Source of the DNA: Limnobacter sp. MED105
GTDB lineage: Bacteria; Pseudomonadota; Gammaproteobacteria; Burkholderiales; Burkholderiaceae_B
DNA: 64,000 nucleotides
Reading direction: 5' to 3'
Assembly: GCF_000170915.1 (NCBI RefSeq)
Contig: NZ_ABCT01000002.1
Span: 62,001 to 126,000 of the forward strand
How positions within the stretch are numbered: the stretch's first letter is position 1; each line of letters opens with the position of its first letter. A program made the position numbers and the translations under genes. Below are positions 1 to 9,562 of the stretch, piece after piece. The notes under the pieces are model-generated. The model had not been told where the DNA came from, searched no databases, and saw only the letters and a program-made list of their open reading frames with translations.

Positions 1-594
1 CCCAGTTACCTGCCACCTTTCATGATGGCCCGATTTGCCAATGCTTGGGCAGACGACACCCGTTGGGCGCAAGTTTACCTGGCCAGCCAGAAGTTGCTGC
101 TGGACACCGGCCGAACAGGGCAGTATCCCGACTGGGTGCTGTACAACAACGGTGAAATGAGCTTACCCGAGGACGAACAACGCGGCGATTACGATGCCAT
201 ACGCACTTATTTGTGGATTGCGATGAGCAGTGAAAGTGACCCCACCACAGCGCCTTTGCTGAGGCAACTGTCGCCCTTGACAGCCCTGCTGCTGAAACGC
301 CAGAACATGCCCGAATGGTTTGAACCACAGAGTGGAAAGTTTTCCGCGACACGCGGGCCTGCTGGTTTTCAAGCCGCCATGGCACCCTTGCTTCAAACCA
401 TGGGCATGCCCGAGCTTGCGAAGAAATTTCATGCCCAAAGCCTGAAAACCCAAAGCAAAGAGTCATGGCTCAAATATGGTTATTACAACGGGGCCTTGAG
501 CCTGTTTGCTCAAGGGTATATAGACAAATTTTATCGATTCAATTCGCTGGGCGAACTGCTGCCCCGTGGCAAAGAGGTTAAAAGCTGTGGCTAA
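1..594 (+). CDS. bcsZ: Cellulase BcsZ, GH8 endo-1,4-beta-glucanase (C-terminal part, 5' end cut by window)
   Basis: The reading frame is open from base 1, so the gene begins upstream; 197 residues remain. They start with PSYLPP followed by ARFANAW, typical of the C-terminal half of glycoside hydrolase family 8 BcsZ/CMCax, and include the KYGYYNGALSLFAQGYID block near the end, a common GH8 terminus. BcsZ is a periplasmic endoglucanase that trims nascent cellulose and is normally encoded in the bcs operon, which follows here directly. Its stop overlaps the probable GTG start of bcsC. The catalytic acid lies in the missing N-terminal half, so activity cannot be judged. The family call is firm because both the sequence and the operon agree. 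Confidence 0.9.
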   Translation, partial: PSYLPPFMMARFANAWADDTRWAQVYLASQKLLLDTGRTGQYPDWVLYNNGEMSLPEDEQRGDYDAIRTYLWIAMSSESDPTTAPLLRQLSPLTALLLKRQNMPEWFEPQSGKFSATRGPAGFQAAMAPLLQTMGMPELAKKFHAQSLKTQSKESWLKYGYYNGALSLFAQGYIDKFYRFNSLGELLPRGKEVKSCG

Positions 595-3004
595 GCGCAA
601 ACACAATTCTGGCCTGCGGGCCTGCACACTTGCGTTGGCGATTCAAGCCAGCTTTGTGGCAATACCCTTGGTATTGCCACTGCAGGCATTTGCCAATGTG
701 AATGCACAGCAAACCAATATTCGCGCACTCAGTGAAAAAGGCGTGTATTGGTACGAACGTTTTCGATTCGACCTTGCAGCACAGTCTTTCAACAAACTAC
801 TGTTGATTGAACCCACCAATGCTTCTGCCCTGCGCTGGCAGGGTTTGATTGACCTTGCGCGAGGCGATGTGCAGGCAGCCAATGTGTGGTTGGGCAAACT
901 GCAACTGGTGCATGGCAATAACCCGTTTTCAATTGAATTGCAGCAAGCCATTGCATTGGCCTCGGACAAGCGACAACAGTTTGCCGAGTTGCGTTATTTG
1001 GCTGACAGCGAACAAGTACCCGCCAACCTGCCCCAACGACTTCGTCAGTTGTTTCCCCAGCCACCTTTGGGTGAAGCCGCAGTGCAAATTTACCGCTTGA
1101 TGAACCGCACAGCGGAAGGGCGTACCTTCGCGCGCGGGCAAGTGACCGAGTTGGCCAGACAGTACCCGGACGACCGGCGTTACAGAACCCTGCTTACCGA
1201 ATTGGGTGGCGCGGCTGCCAGCACGCTTGCACAAACACCTGATACGACACAAGCCACTCGCCGCCCGGCCAATGCCAACCGCACGAAACCTGCACCAGCA
1301 GTTCAAGCCCAGCCGACAACACCCGACATTGCCGCGAACCCGCCTGCCCCACCTGAAGCGCCAGCAGCCCCAGTTCTTTCCGACTTCGATCAAGGACAAC
1401 AACTGGCTGACCGCGCACAAAAGCAGATCGATCAAGGCAACAAAACCGAAGCAGCCAAGCTGCTGCAAAACGCAGTAGACCTGAACCCGAGCTACCCATG
1501 GTTCCGCTACGACCTGGCCACCTTGCTGGATGACCAAGGCGATGCGGGCAGCAAACAGGCTGCACGGCGAGTCATGGATGAAGGCCTGGCACTGGACAAA
1601 GGGCAAGAAATGCGATTTGCAGCAGCACTGCTGGCCGCCCGCCAAGACCGCGGCAACGATGCCCTTGCCCTGATTGATGCCGTACCCCGTGAAAACTGGA
1701 CAGAAGGCATGACTGCACTGGAGAAGCGTGTGCAATATGGGCAGTACCTGGATGGTTTGCGCGCGCAGGAAAGAAATGGCGAGTTCAATGCACTGGCCAG
1801 TTCAATAAGCGCCACACCCAAGTGGCGGGCCGAACCCGAAGTGCGGGCACTGGAGCAAAACCTTCAGCGCAAACGACAGGTGCGTTTGCGCATGTCGTAT
1901 GAAAACGCAATTATCGATGGCGATGAAGGTGTATCCCGAATCGACAGCGACGAAATTCCATTGCAACTGGATTTGCCACTCGACTTTGAGCGCACTCTGT
2001 TTTTGCGCGCGGACACACTGAATGCAAATTCGGGCCGGGTGAACCCCGCCACCGCCAGCAACTTTGCAAAACTGGGCACCACCTTGCCCACCGACCCGGC
2101 CATCGCCAGCAATCGACTGGATCAAAACTACAAAGGTCATGTGGTGGGTGTTGGCGTGCAAACCGAACAGTATCGTGTTGATGTAGGTACCACGGTGGGC
2201 GACTATCCGGTCAATGATTGGGTCGGTGGTGTGCAATGGCGCACCAGCCTGGGCGAAGGTTCCTTGCGGCTTGAAGTGGCGCGGAGAATGGTCAACGGCA
2301 GCGTGTTGTCGACCACGGGTGCCATCGACCCATTGACAGGTGAAACCTGGGGCGGTGCGCGGCGCAACGGCGTTAGCGCGGTGTATTACCAGGCATTTAA
2401 CCCCACGCTTGACTTTGTGGGCATTGCACGCGCCAACCTGATTACCGGCAAAAACATACCTGACAACACCGAGTACAACCTGCAAGGCATTGTGGGCAAA
2501 ACCGTGTTTCAGCGCCCAGGGCATGACGTCGAAATTGGCGCGTCACTGTTTTTGTGGTCGTTCGAGAAAAACCTGCGCTTTTACACCTTCGGGCAAGGCG
2601 GCTATTACAGCCCACAGGCTTTTGGTTCACTCACCTTCCCGATTACCTGGACCGGCAATATGAACGGCTGGTCCTGGCAGGCCCAAGCCCGCGTGGGTGC
2701 CAGTGAATCACGGGAAGACGACACCGCGCTTTATCCGCTGAACCCTGAGCTTGCTGCGGCAGCCGCTGCACAAGGAAACCCCACCTTGCAAATTGGCGGT
2801 CCCGGTGGCGGCACCAGCACTGGTTTGCGCCTTGCCCTTGAACGCCAGGTACTGAAAAACTTTGTGGTGGGCGGCTATTTTGAAATTGATCGATCTGAAG
2901 GTTACAACCCTGACAGACTACAACTTTATTTGAAATATTCGTTTGGCGACTTTTTCGAATTGAGTGTGCCGCCTGAAGGTGTTGCACCCTACTCGAGGTT
3001 TTGA
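587..3004 (+). CDS. bcsC: Cellulose synthase subunit BcsC: periplasmic TPR scaffold plus outer-membrane barrel
   Basis: 805 residues from the GTG at 587, chosen because AAGAGG (572-577) lies about 9 bases before it; an in-frame GTG at 566 is possible but has no comparable site. A signal peptide (basic start, hydrophobic core, LQAFA) precedes TPR-like helical repeats. The C-terminal third, from about residue 430, is rich in alternating beta segments and ends in an aromatic residue, as expected for the BcsC barrel that exports cellulose through the outer membrane. It is shorter than the enterobacterial protein (about 1150 aa), so it should hold fewer TPRs. A Pro/Ala-rich linker (nt about 1225-1390) splits the TPR region. 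The start overlaps the bcsZ stop and bcsE follows without a gap. Confidence 0.88.
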   Translation: MAKRKHNSGLRACTLALAIQASFVAIPLVLPLQAFANVNAQQTNIRALSEKGVYWYERFRFDLAAQSFNKLLLIEPTNASALRWQGLIDLARGDVQAANVWLGKLQLVHGNNPFSIELQQAIALASDKRQQFAELRYLADSEQVPANLPQRLRQLFPQPPLGEAAVQIYRLMNRTAEGRTFARGQVTELARQYPDDRRYRTLLTELGGAAASTLAQTPDTTQATRRPANANRTKPAPAVQAQPTTPDIAANPPAPPEAPAAPVLSDFDQGQQLADRAQKQIDQGNKTEAAKLLQNAVDLNPSYPWFRYDLATLLDDQGDAGSKQAARRVMDEGLALDKGQEMRFAAALLAARQDRGNDALALIDAVPRENWTEGMTALEKRVQYGQYLDGLRAQERNGEFNALASSISATPKWRAEPEVRALEQNLQRKRQVRLRMSYENAIIDGDEGVSRIDSDEIPLQLDLPLDFERTLFLRADTLNANSGRVNPATASNFAKLGTTLPTDPAIASNRLDQNYKGHVVGVGVQTEQYRVDVGTTVGDYPVNDWVGGVQWRTSLGEGSLRLEVARRMVNGSVLSTTGAIDPLTGETWGGARRNGVSAVYYQAFNPTLDFVGIARANLITGKNIPDNTEYNLQGIVGKTVFQRPGHDVEIGASLFLWSFEKNLRFYTFGQGGYYSPQAFGSLTFPITWTGNMNGWSWQAQARVGASESREDDTALYPLNPELAAAAAAQGNPTLQIGGPGGGTSTGLRLALERQVLKNFVVGGYFEIDRSEGYNPDRLQLYLKYSFGDFFELSVPPEGVAPYSRF

Positions 3005-4411
3005 ATGATTGACTTGCCCAAGCCCGGAGCCTATGTTGTGCGCGCCCCCCATGCGAATCATTTTTCGCAGGGATTGGTGCAACACTGGCTGGACTCGCAA
3101 GAAGAAACGCCGTTCAGATCTTGCCTGTGGCTGACTGCCAGCCCCAAGAACGAAGTACGCAGTTTGCTGGAGCCATACCTGCTCAAACGCGCTGGTGCCC
3201 CAAAAGGCCTGGATGTGGTCTCGGTGAGAAACCTGTGGGCCAAGGGGCATGCCAAGAACGGCATTCGCCAACTTTGCCGCTCCTTGAATACGCTGTGCGT
3301 ATTAAAGCCTGCACTGGTCATCATTGAACATGCCGAGTTGTGGTTTGATGACAGCGACGAGCCCTTGAACCGGCAAAACCCATTGGCACAAATGCGTCTG
3401 CTGCATCAATGGGCGCACCATGCACAAGCCCATATAGTAACCACCGTGCAAGGTGATTTGCCCGAATGGAGTACTTTCGCCGACGGGCTGGCCGATGTCA
3501 GTGATCTTGGCGAGTTTGAATTCCGCCCTTGGTGGCCAAGCCAGTGGGGCCTGCAAACAAACCTGTGGAATAACCCCACCGAACTGTCAAAACTGCCCAC
3601 GCACCATGTACTGGACAGTGCAGTGTTGGGCGGCTTGAAACAATTGGCACAAACCTGTCACAGCCTTCGGTATGACACCGACCAGCAACACGGAATTCAC
3701 GTGCAGGCACACGGAGAAATGACAGCGCAGGACGCATCGGTGTTGCTGCGCATGGGTGCTGACACCGTGTGGCTACACGACGAAAGCATTGAAACCTGGT
3801 TGGGTCTGAGCACAGCCCAGGTTAACAAACCCACGATCAAGCTGGCAGCTCCGGACAATCACCAGAACACCTTCGCGCGTGACCTGCACGAAGTGTTCAT
3901 GCCGGGCCTGCTGACTGTGGTGGCCAACCCCACATTTGCGGCGCAGGGGTTGATGATGCTGCAACTGGCCAAACAATGGTCCATGCATTGCACGCTAACC
4001 CGTCTTTCACTGATGCGCCACATGACCGCACAAACCGCGTTGCGCCTTGCCAATTGGTCGCAAGCCACCTGTGTATTTACAGCCACACGTGAAGCGATTT
4101 ATTTGCTGAAGGTTTGGGTCAGTGAGCCCGATGAAGCCAGCTACCGCAGCTGGCTTGAATCGTGTTTCCGGGAAAAACTGCCAGTGCTTTTCAGTGGCGA
4201 CATCCAGTTTTTGGGTGAGGAAACCCAAAGTGAATTGCTCGCAGATTTGCATGAAGAACTGGAACCTTTGTCGGTACAGGACCTGATGGGTGCTGACCAG
4301 ACTGAACCCGTGAAACTGGCCGAGCTTTGGGATGAAGCCCCCGAGGCGCTGAACCAGAACCGCCCATGGACACAACGCCTGAACGCACTGCTGAGCGAGG
4401 ATGCAAAATGA
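3005..4411 (+). CDS. bcsE: Cellulose biosynthesis protein BcsE (c-di-GMP-responsive GIL-domain protein)
   Basis: 468 residues; the ATG follows the bcsC stop immediately, with GAGG at 2994-2997 as ribosome site. No signal peptide or membrane segment is visible, fitting the cytosolic BcsE, which binds c-di-GMP through a degenerate GGDEF-like (GIL) domain and works with BcsF and BcsG. Family-like features are the LLRMGADTVWLHDE block near residue 250 and the later segment with ATCVFTATREAIYLLKVW, resembling the degenerate cyclase region. The E. coli protein has about 520 residues. The position directly before bcsF strengthens the call. I could not place the RxGD ligand motif with certainty, so c-di-GMP binding is inferred from the family. 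Confidence 0.8.
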   Translation: MIDLPKPGAYVVRAPHANHFSQGLVQHWLDSQEETPFRSCLWLTASPKNEVRSLLEPYLLKRAGAPKGLDVVSVRNLWAKGHAKNGIRQLCRSLNTLCVLKPALVIIEHAELWFDDSDEPLNRQNPLAQMRLLHQWAHHAQAHIVTTVQGDLPEWSTFADGLADVSDLGEFEFRPWWPSQWGLQTNLWNNPTELSKLPTHHVLDSAVLGGLKQLAQTCHSLRYDTDQQHGIHVQAHGEMTAQDASVLLRMGADTVWLHDESIETWLGLSTAQVNKPTIKLAAPDNHQNTFARDLHEVFMPGLLTVVANPTFAAQGLMMLQLAKQWSMHCTLTRLSLMRHMTAQTALRLANWSQATCVFTATREAIYLLKVWVSEPDEASYRSWLESCFREKLPVLFSGDIQFLGEETQSELLADLHEELEPLSVQDLMGADQTEPVKLAELWDEAPEALNQNRPWTQRLNALLSEDAK

Positions 4412-4617
4412 TCGTGTTTGCACTGATCGTGAGTGGTTTGTTGCTGGGTGTTTTACTCACCATTTTGTTGGTGGGGAAAATGATGAAAAACCCGACAACC
4501 CGCATTTGGTTGAGTGACTGGGTGAACTGGAGCAACAACCAGTTGCCCGACGACTGCTATCAGTTGGTGCGGCATGGCAAGTGGATTGCCAGCCCCGACG
4601 ACAAAGAGGACGCATGA
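4408..4617 (+). CDS. bcsF: BcsF-like small membrane protein of the cellulose synthase complex
   Basis: 69 residues from the ATG at 4408, which overlaps the bcsE stop as ATGA. An N-terminal hydrophobic segment (about residues 2-22, starting MIVFALIVSGLLLG) is followed by a short cytosolic tail with WLSDWVNW. BcsF is a single-span protein that links BcsE to the inner-membrane synthase and to BcsG in enterobacteria. Size, topology and the place between bcsE and bcsQ support this. A start at 4366 would put the N-terminus inside bcsE and spoil the membrane topology. The sequence itself is too short for a firm family match, so position carries much of the weight. Confidence 0.75.
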   Translation: MIVFALIVSGLLLGVLLTILLVGKMMKNPTTRIWLSDWVNWSNNQLPDDCYQLVRHGKWIASPDDKEDA

Positions 4618-5354
4618 TCATTATTGCTTTGGTGTCCCCCACAGGGGGTGCAGGACGAACCAGCCTTGCGATTGCCGCAGCCACTCAGCTCAGCATGCTG
4701 GGGCGCAACGTCACGCTGGTGCAGGCTGACCCCATCAACAACATTGAATTTCAATTGGGTTGTGCCAGCCGCAGCCCGCGTGGTCTTGGGCACGTTATCT
4801 TGCAAGGTGAGTCTCTGGAGCAGGTCATGAACACCAGCAGCGCCGGTTTCAAGTTACTGCCTTTCGGCGAAGTATCCATTGCACAGCAATTGGCAATTGA
4901 CCGCGTGTTGATGGAGCAACCTCAACGCCTGACCGAGCTGTTTCAGAAAGACGATTTTGCTGAAGATGCAGTGGTGATTATCGACTTGCCACGCTGGCCG
5001 GCTCCTTGGTGCCAAAAAGTAATGGCGTTGTCTGACCTGAACCTGATCACCCTGATCCCGGACTCTGCGTCCATTTTGGGCATTGATACACTGCTGCCAC
5101 ATTTGCTGGAAAGCCGGGGAGCATCGTACTTTCTCATGAACCGTTTCGACTCGGCCAAGGTGCTGCATCTCGATTTGTGGACTTTGTGCAAAATGAAACT
5201 GAGCCACCGCTTGCTGCCATTTTATTTGCATGAAGACCAGGCCCTTGCGGAAAGCCTGGCGGCAGGCCTGGCCTTGGCCGACTATGCGCCACGCTCACAG
5301 TTGGTCGAAGACCAGCAAAAGTTGTGCAACTGGATTGATGCGGAGATCGGATGA
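4614..5354 (+). CDS. bcsQ: Cellulose biosynthesis protein BcsQ (MinD/ParA-type P-loop NTPase)
   Basis: 246 residues from the ATG at 4614 (ATGA overlap with bcsF). The N-terminus MIIIALVSPTGGAGRTS is a deviant Walker A in which both lysines of the usual KGGxGK[TS] are replaced (Thr and Arg). BcsQ proteins generally deviate here. VVIIDLPRW near residue 120 is the Walker B-like strand. BcsQ acts in the cytosol, localising and assembling the synthase complex, and is needed for cellulose secretion in enterobacteria. In E. coli it sits with bcsR before bcsA; here bcsA follows with another ATGA overlap while the bcsR-like gene has moved to the operon end. Confidence 0.85.
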   Translation: MIIIALVSPTGGAGRTSLAIAAATQLSMLGRNVTLVQADPINNIEFQLGCASRSPRGLGHVILQGESLEQVMNTSSAGFKLLPFGEVSIAQQLAIDRVLMEQPQRLTELFQKDDFAEDAVVIIDLPRWPAPWCQKVMALSDLNLITLIPDSASILGIDTLLPHLLESRGASYFLMNRFDSAKVLHLDLWTLCKMKLSHRLLPFYLHEDQALAESLAAGLALADYAPRSQLVEDQQKLCNWIDAEIG

Positions 5355-7837
5355 GCACGTCATCAAGCTGGATCAACCGACTGGAGCGCTTGCTGGACCT
5401 GCGCGAGTTTCCAAACCTGAAAACCCGGGTGCGTTTGTTGCGCCTTTTTCAGGCACTTTGGCTGCGCCCCAACAGTTTGAACAGTGCGCTTGAAGCATCC
5501 AGTGGCCGACAAGGCCGAAGCTTGCCCGGCTTCGTGTTTCATATTATTGCCGTGGCCTTGCACGATTTGCTAAGCCCAGTGGCTTATGTGTTCAAACTAC
5601 TGATTCAACGCCCTTACCGGGCTGTACGTGCCCTGTTCAGCAGGCTCACCGACTATGCCGTGCGCGCAGCGCGGCTTGAACAACGCATCGAGAATGCAAG
5701 CCAGCTGGTGGTGCGCTTCAAGTGGCTGCGCTGGGTGTTGGGCCTTTCTGCCCTGACCTTGTTTCTGTTTACTGCACAAGCCTCATTGCCCCTGGCTGGG
5801 CAGTGGGTTTTTATTGTTGTGTGCTATCTGTTTGCCATGTTGTTCAAGCGTTTGCCTGAGCGTTTCGCCAACCTGTGCCTGATGGCACTGACCATGTTGC
5901 TACTGGCACGATATGTGTTTTGGCGATTCACCAGCTCGCTTGATCTTGAAACCGGCACAGAAATTTTTCTGGGCTACACCTTGGTTGCCGCCGAGGCCTA
6001 CACCTGGATTATTCTGATTTTCGGTTTTATCCAGACCGCCTGGCCTTTAAAACGCAAACCCATGCCACTGGAACTGAACCTGAATGACTGGCCCACAGTA
6101 GACGTATTCATTCCCAGTTACAACGAACCTTTGTCGGTGGTGCGCCCCACTGTTTACGCCGCCAAGGGGCTGGACTGGCCACTTGAAAAAATCACGGTCT
6201 ATATTCTGGACGATGGTCACCGCCCCGCTTTTGAAGAGTTCGCAAAACAAGCGGGGGTCGAGTACATTTCCCGCCCAGACAATTCACACGCCAAAGCGGG
6301 CAACATCAACTACGCCTTGAAGCACACGCATGGCCAATACATCGCGATCTTTGATTGCGACCACATACCCACCCGCTCGTTTTTGCAAACCAGCATGGGT
6401 TGGTTCAGCCGTGACCCCAAGTGCGTGCTGGTGCAAACACCGCACCATTTTTTCTCAGCTGATCCGTTCGAGCGCAACTTCAATTCATTTCGGCAAATGC
6501 CCAATGAAGGCTCTCTGTTCTATGGCTTGATTCAAGACGGTAACGACTACTGGAACGCCTCATTTTTCTGCGGCAGCTGCGCGGTGATTGAACGCAAAGC
6601 TTTGCTGGAGGTGGGTGGCATTGCAGTGGAAACCGTGACTGAAGATGCACACACTGCATTGAAACTGCACAGCCTGGGCTACAACAGCGTGTACCTGAAT
6701 AATATTCAGGCTGCAGGCTTGGCCACAGAAACCCTTGCAGGCCATATTGGTCAGCGAATTCGCTGGGCACGCGGCATGGCGCAAATTTTCCGCACTGACA
6801 ACCCGATGTTCAAAAAAGGCTTAAACCTTTTTCAGCGTGTTTGTTATTCCAATGCCATGCTGCATTTTTTCTATGGCATACCGCGCATGATCTTTTTGGT
6901 CATGCCCATGGCTTATCTGTTTTTTGAACAGCACTTGATCAATGCTGCAGCGGTGACCATTCTTAGTTATGCCTTGCCGCAGCTAATGATTTCCAGCTAT
7001 ACCAACTCGGTGATTCAGGGCAAATACCGGCGATCGTTCTGGTCTGAGGTGTATGAAACTGTGCTGTCCTGGTACATTATTTTGCCGACTACATTGGCCT
7101 TCATTAATCCGAAACTGGGCAAGTTCAACGTCACATCGAAAGGCGGCTTGATTGAGAAAAGTTATTTTGATGCCAACATTGCAAAGCCCTACCTGATCTT
7201 GCTCCTGATCAATGTACTTGGTTTTTCCGTGGGCCTGCTTCGCCTGTTTGTGTTCAACACCCATGAAACAGGCACCGTGTTGATGAACCTGCTGTGGTGC
7301 GGTTTCAACCTCGCCATTCTGGGGGCTGCGGTGGGCGTTGCAACCGAATCAGTTCAAAAACATGTTCACCACCGCGTGCGCATGGTGATGCCCGCATTTT
7401 TGAAACTGCCCGGTGGGTACACCGTGAGTTGCTACACCGAAGAATACTCGGCAGCGGGGCTGACATTGGCGGTGGCCGACACCACAGGTATCAGTGAATT
7501 TAGCCAGGTGCAGGTGGGCCTGCACCGCGGGGATCGCGAATTTCTGTTTCCTGCGAAAATTCACTTCACAGAAACCGGGCATGTGGAAGCCTTGTTCACC
7601 AACCTGACCCCTGAGCAGGAAACACAATTGATTCAGTGTACCTTCGGCCGCGCCGACGCCTGGCTGAACTGGCAAGAAGACCAAACCCGCGACCGCGCAT
7701 TGGGTGGCCTGAAAGACGTGTTTGCAAAAGGCATGATCGGCTACGTGCGCCTGTTTGCCTGGCTGAAAGGTGGCGCTGTAGATTTGGGCAACCGCCTGAT
7801 GGGTAACAAAAACCAAACCGAGAAGTGGGAGAACTAG
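5351..7837 (+). CDS. bcsA: Cellulose synthase catalytic subunit BcsA (UDP-forming, GT2, PilZ)
   Basis: 828 residues. BcsA polymerises UDP-glucose into beta-1,4-glucan and threads it across the inner membrane. Visible GT2 motifs are DVFIPSYNEP (251-260), DDG (287-289), DCD (335-337), TED (430-432) and QRIRW (468-472). FNVTSKGG near 593 is the gating loop. Hydrophobic spans flank the glycosyltransferase domain (about 125-235 and 505-670). The C-terminal PilZ region is recognisable, but its two c-di-GMP motifs are altered: HVHHR (671-675) where RxxxR is expected, and EYSAAG where [D/N]xSxxG is expected. The start overlaps bcsQ by ATGA; bcsG follows after 4 bases. BcsB, the obligate partner, is not in the window. 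Confidence 0.96.
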   Translation: MSTSSSWINRLERLLDLREFPNLKTRVRLLRLFQALWLRPNSLNSALEASSGRQGRSLPGFVFHIIAVALHDLLSPVAYVFKLLIQRPYRAVRALFSRLTDYAVRAARLEQRIENASQLVVRFKWLRWVLGLSALTLFLFTAQASLPLAGQWVFIVVCYLFAMLFKRLPERFANLCLMALTMLLLARYVFWRFTSSLDLETGTEIFLGYTLVAAEAYTWIILIFGFIQTAWPLKRKPMPLELNLNDWPTVDVFIPSYNEPLSVVRPTVYAAKGLDWPLEKITVYILDDGHRPAFEEFAKQAGVEYISRPDNSHAKAGNINYALKHTHGQYIAIFDCDHIPTRSFLQTSMGWFSRDPKCVLVQTPHHFFSADPFERNFNSFRQMPNEGSLFYGLIQDGNDYWNASFFCGSCAVIERKALLEVGGIAVETVTEDAHTALKLHSLGYNSVYLNNIQAAGLATETLAGHIGQRIRWARGMAQIFRTDNPMFKKGLNLFQRVCYSNAMLHFFYGIPRMIFLVMPMAYLFFEQHLINAAAVTILSYALPQLMISSYTNSVIQGKYRRSFWSEVYETVLSWYIILPTTLAFINPKLGKFNVTSKGGLIEKSYFDANIAKPYLILLLINVLGFSVGLLRLFVFNTHETGTVLMNLLWCGFNLAILGAAVGVATESVQKHVHHRVRMVMPAFLKLPGGYTVSCYTEEYSAAGLTLAVADTTGISEFSQVQVGLHRGDREFLFPAKIHFTETGHVEALFTNLTPEQETQLIQCTFGRADAWLNWQEDQTRDRALGGLKDVFAKGMIGYVRLFAWLKGGAVDLGNRLMGNKNQTEKWEN

Positions 7838-7841
7838 GGCC

Positions 7842-9545
7842 ATGCTGTTGTGGAACCTTTACTTTCTCATCAAGTTTGGCCTGCACTTTTCCGGGCAACT
7901 GACACTGAGCCCTCTGTGGAATTTGGGTCTGTTCGCCTTGCTGATTGCCACCAACCCGGCAGCCTATCAAAACAAACAACTGATGAAGGTGCTACGGTAC
8001 CTCGTGTTTACCGGCCCAGCCATTGCCCTGCTGCTGCACGAGCTGGGTTTGGTGGTGTCACTGGCGCTGGTGGATCAAATCAAGGCCCTGTTCGGCTTCT
8101 CGCTCGATTACCTGTGGGAGTTGCTCAAACGCACCATTCAACCCTGGATGCTGTGGGGAGCACTGTTGGGTTTTATGGTGGTACGGGTGCTCGACCGGTA
8201 CATACGCATCAGCACCTGGGTTGGGTTCGGACTGGTGTGCATATTGGGTATTCAGGCATTGCCTTTTATTCAACAACAGACCCAAACCAATAAAACTGCC
8301 GCTTTGCTTGAACCTCAAGCACAAGCCCGTGAAAATTTTTCACCAGCCGAACTACTGGCTTTGGGCCAGGTCGACTTCCAGAAACTGCGCGTGGCACGTG
8401 ACCAGGAAAGTCAAACCAAACTCCGGGACAATGCCTATGAAGGGGCAGGCCCGGGAGCAGTGCTTGCCGGTTTTTTTGACCGACAACGAAACATTGCATT
8501 GGCACCGTTTTCACCGGTGGTCAGCCCTGATTTCGATGTGATTGTGCTGCAAATCTGCTCACTGTCGTGGGCCGACCTGCAATACGCCAAACAAAGCCAG
8601 CACCCCACCATTCGGCAGGCTGACTTTGTGTTCGAAAACTTCAACTCAGCCACCAGTTATTCAGGGCCAGCCGCTATTCGACTGTTGCGCGGCAAATGCG
8701 GGCAAACAACGCACGATGCACTTTATAGCGTCGCCAATAACAGTTGCATGTTGTTTGAACAACTGCGAAACGTAGGTTTCGAAGTTGAAATGGGCCTGAA
8801 CCATGATGGCCGCTTTCAAGACTTCTCAAAACTTGTAAAAACAAACCTGGGCGGCAAAGCCACTGAACTGGTGGCCCATGACGATGTGCCCGCCGGGGTG
8901 CAGGCCTTTGATGGCTCACGCGTGGGTCGCGATGGCGACTACCTGCGCGCGTGGTGGAACAAACGCATTCAGCAAAGCGGGCCCGCAGTGGCTTACTACT
9001 ACAACAGCATTACCCTGCACGATGGCAACCGCTTGCCCAACAGTAACCTGAATAGCCTGAACAGTTACCCCTTGCGACTGGAGCGAATGTTGAATGACAT
9101 TCAATCGGTACTGGGAGAAATTCGACGAAGTGACCGCAAAGCACTGGTGGTGGTGGTACCCGAACATGGTGCCGGTTTGACAGGTGAATTTGGTCAACTG
9201 GTAGGGCTGCGCGAATTGCCAACGCCAGCCATTACCAAAGTGCCTGTGTTTGGTTACTGGATAGCTCCGGGCTACACCCCGGCAAGCACCGGGCCTGTTA
9301 GCGTGAAGCAATCGGTCAGTTACACCGCGCTCAGTGAACTGTTGGCGCGTTGGCTTGCACAGCCTGCTGAGCAACAGCAAAAACCGGCATGGCCGGTGCT
9401 ACTAAGCGACCTGCCAGACACTCGATTCGTGTCCCAGCAAGGCAATATCACTGTGATGGAAAGTCAGGGGTCGTATTGGATCAAAGCCCCGGGTGCTGCA
9501 TGGAAAATGCTGGGCCCGGTTCAAACCATTGCAGCGTCCAACTGA
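7842..9545 (+). CDS. bcsG: Cellulose phosphoethanolamine transferase BcsG
   Basis: 567 residues with a strong site (GGGAG) just before the ATG. An N-terminal membrane part of about four spans (residues 1-150) leads into a periplasmic alkaline-phosphatase-fold domain. The family transfers phosphoethanolamine from phosphatidylethanolamine to cellulose. Residues matching the zinc and nucleophile sites known for E. coli BcsG are visible: the Cys of VLQICSLSW, the Ser of SYSGPA, and the Glu-His of VVPEHGAG. The chain therefore looks catalytically intact. Together with BcsE and BcsF this indicates a pEtN-cellulose system merged into one operon with bcsQ, A, Z and C. Confidence 0.92.
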   Translation: MLLWNLYFLIKFGLHFSGQLTLSPLWNLGLFALLIATNPAAYQNKQLMKVLRYLVFTGPAIALLLHELGLVVSLALVDQIKALFGFSLDYLWELLKRTIQPWMLWGALLGFMVVRVLDRYIRISTWVGFGLVCILGIQALPFIQQQTQTNKTAALLEPQAQARENFSPAELLALGQVDFQKLRVARDQESQTKLRDNAYEGAGPGAVLAGFFDRQRNIALAPFSPVVSPDFDVIVLQICSLSWADLQYAKQSQHPTIRQADFVFENFNSATSYSGPAAIRLLRGKCGQTTHDALYSVANNSCMLFEQLRNVGFEVEMGLNHDGRFQDFSKLVKTNLGGKATELVAHDDVPAGVQAFDGSRVGRDGDYLRAWWNKRIQQSGPAVAYYYNSITLHDGNRLPNSNLNSLNSYPLRLERMLNDIQSVLGEIRRSDRKALVVVVPEHGAGLTGEFGQLVGLRELPTPAITKVPVFGYWIAPGYTPASTGPVSVKQSVSYTALSELLARWLAQPAEQQQKPAWPVLLSDLPDTRFVSQQGNITVMESQGSYWIKAPGAAWKMLGPVQTIAASN

Positions 9546-9562
9546 GGGGGGATAAAAACGCC

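Noticed and set aside
929-1735. Minus-strand open frame of 268 codons inside bcsC
   Set aside because: Antisense shadow of the TPR region; Cys/Gln-rich translation with no motif.
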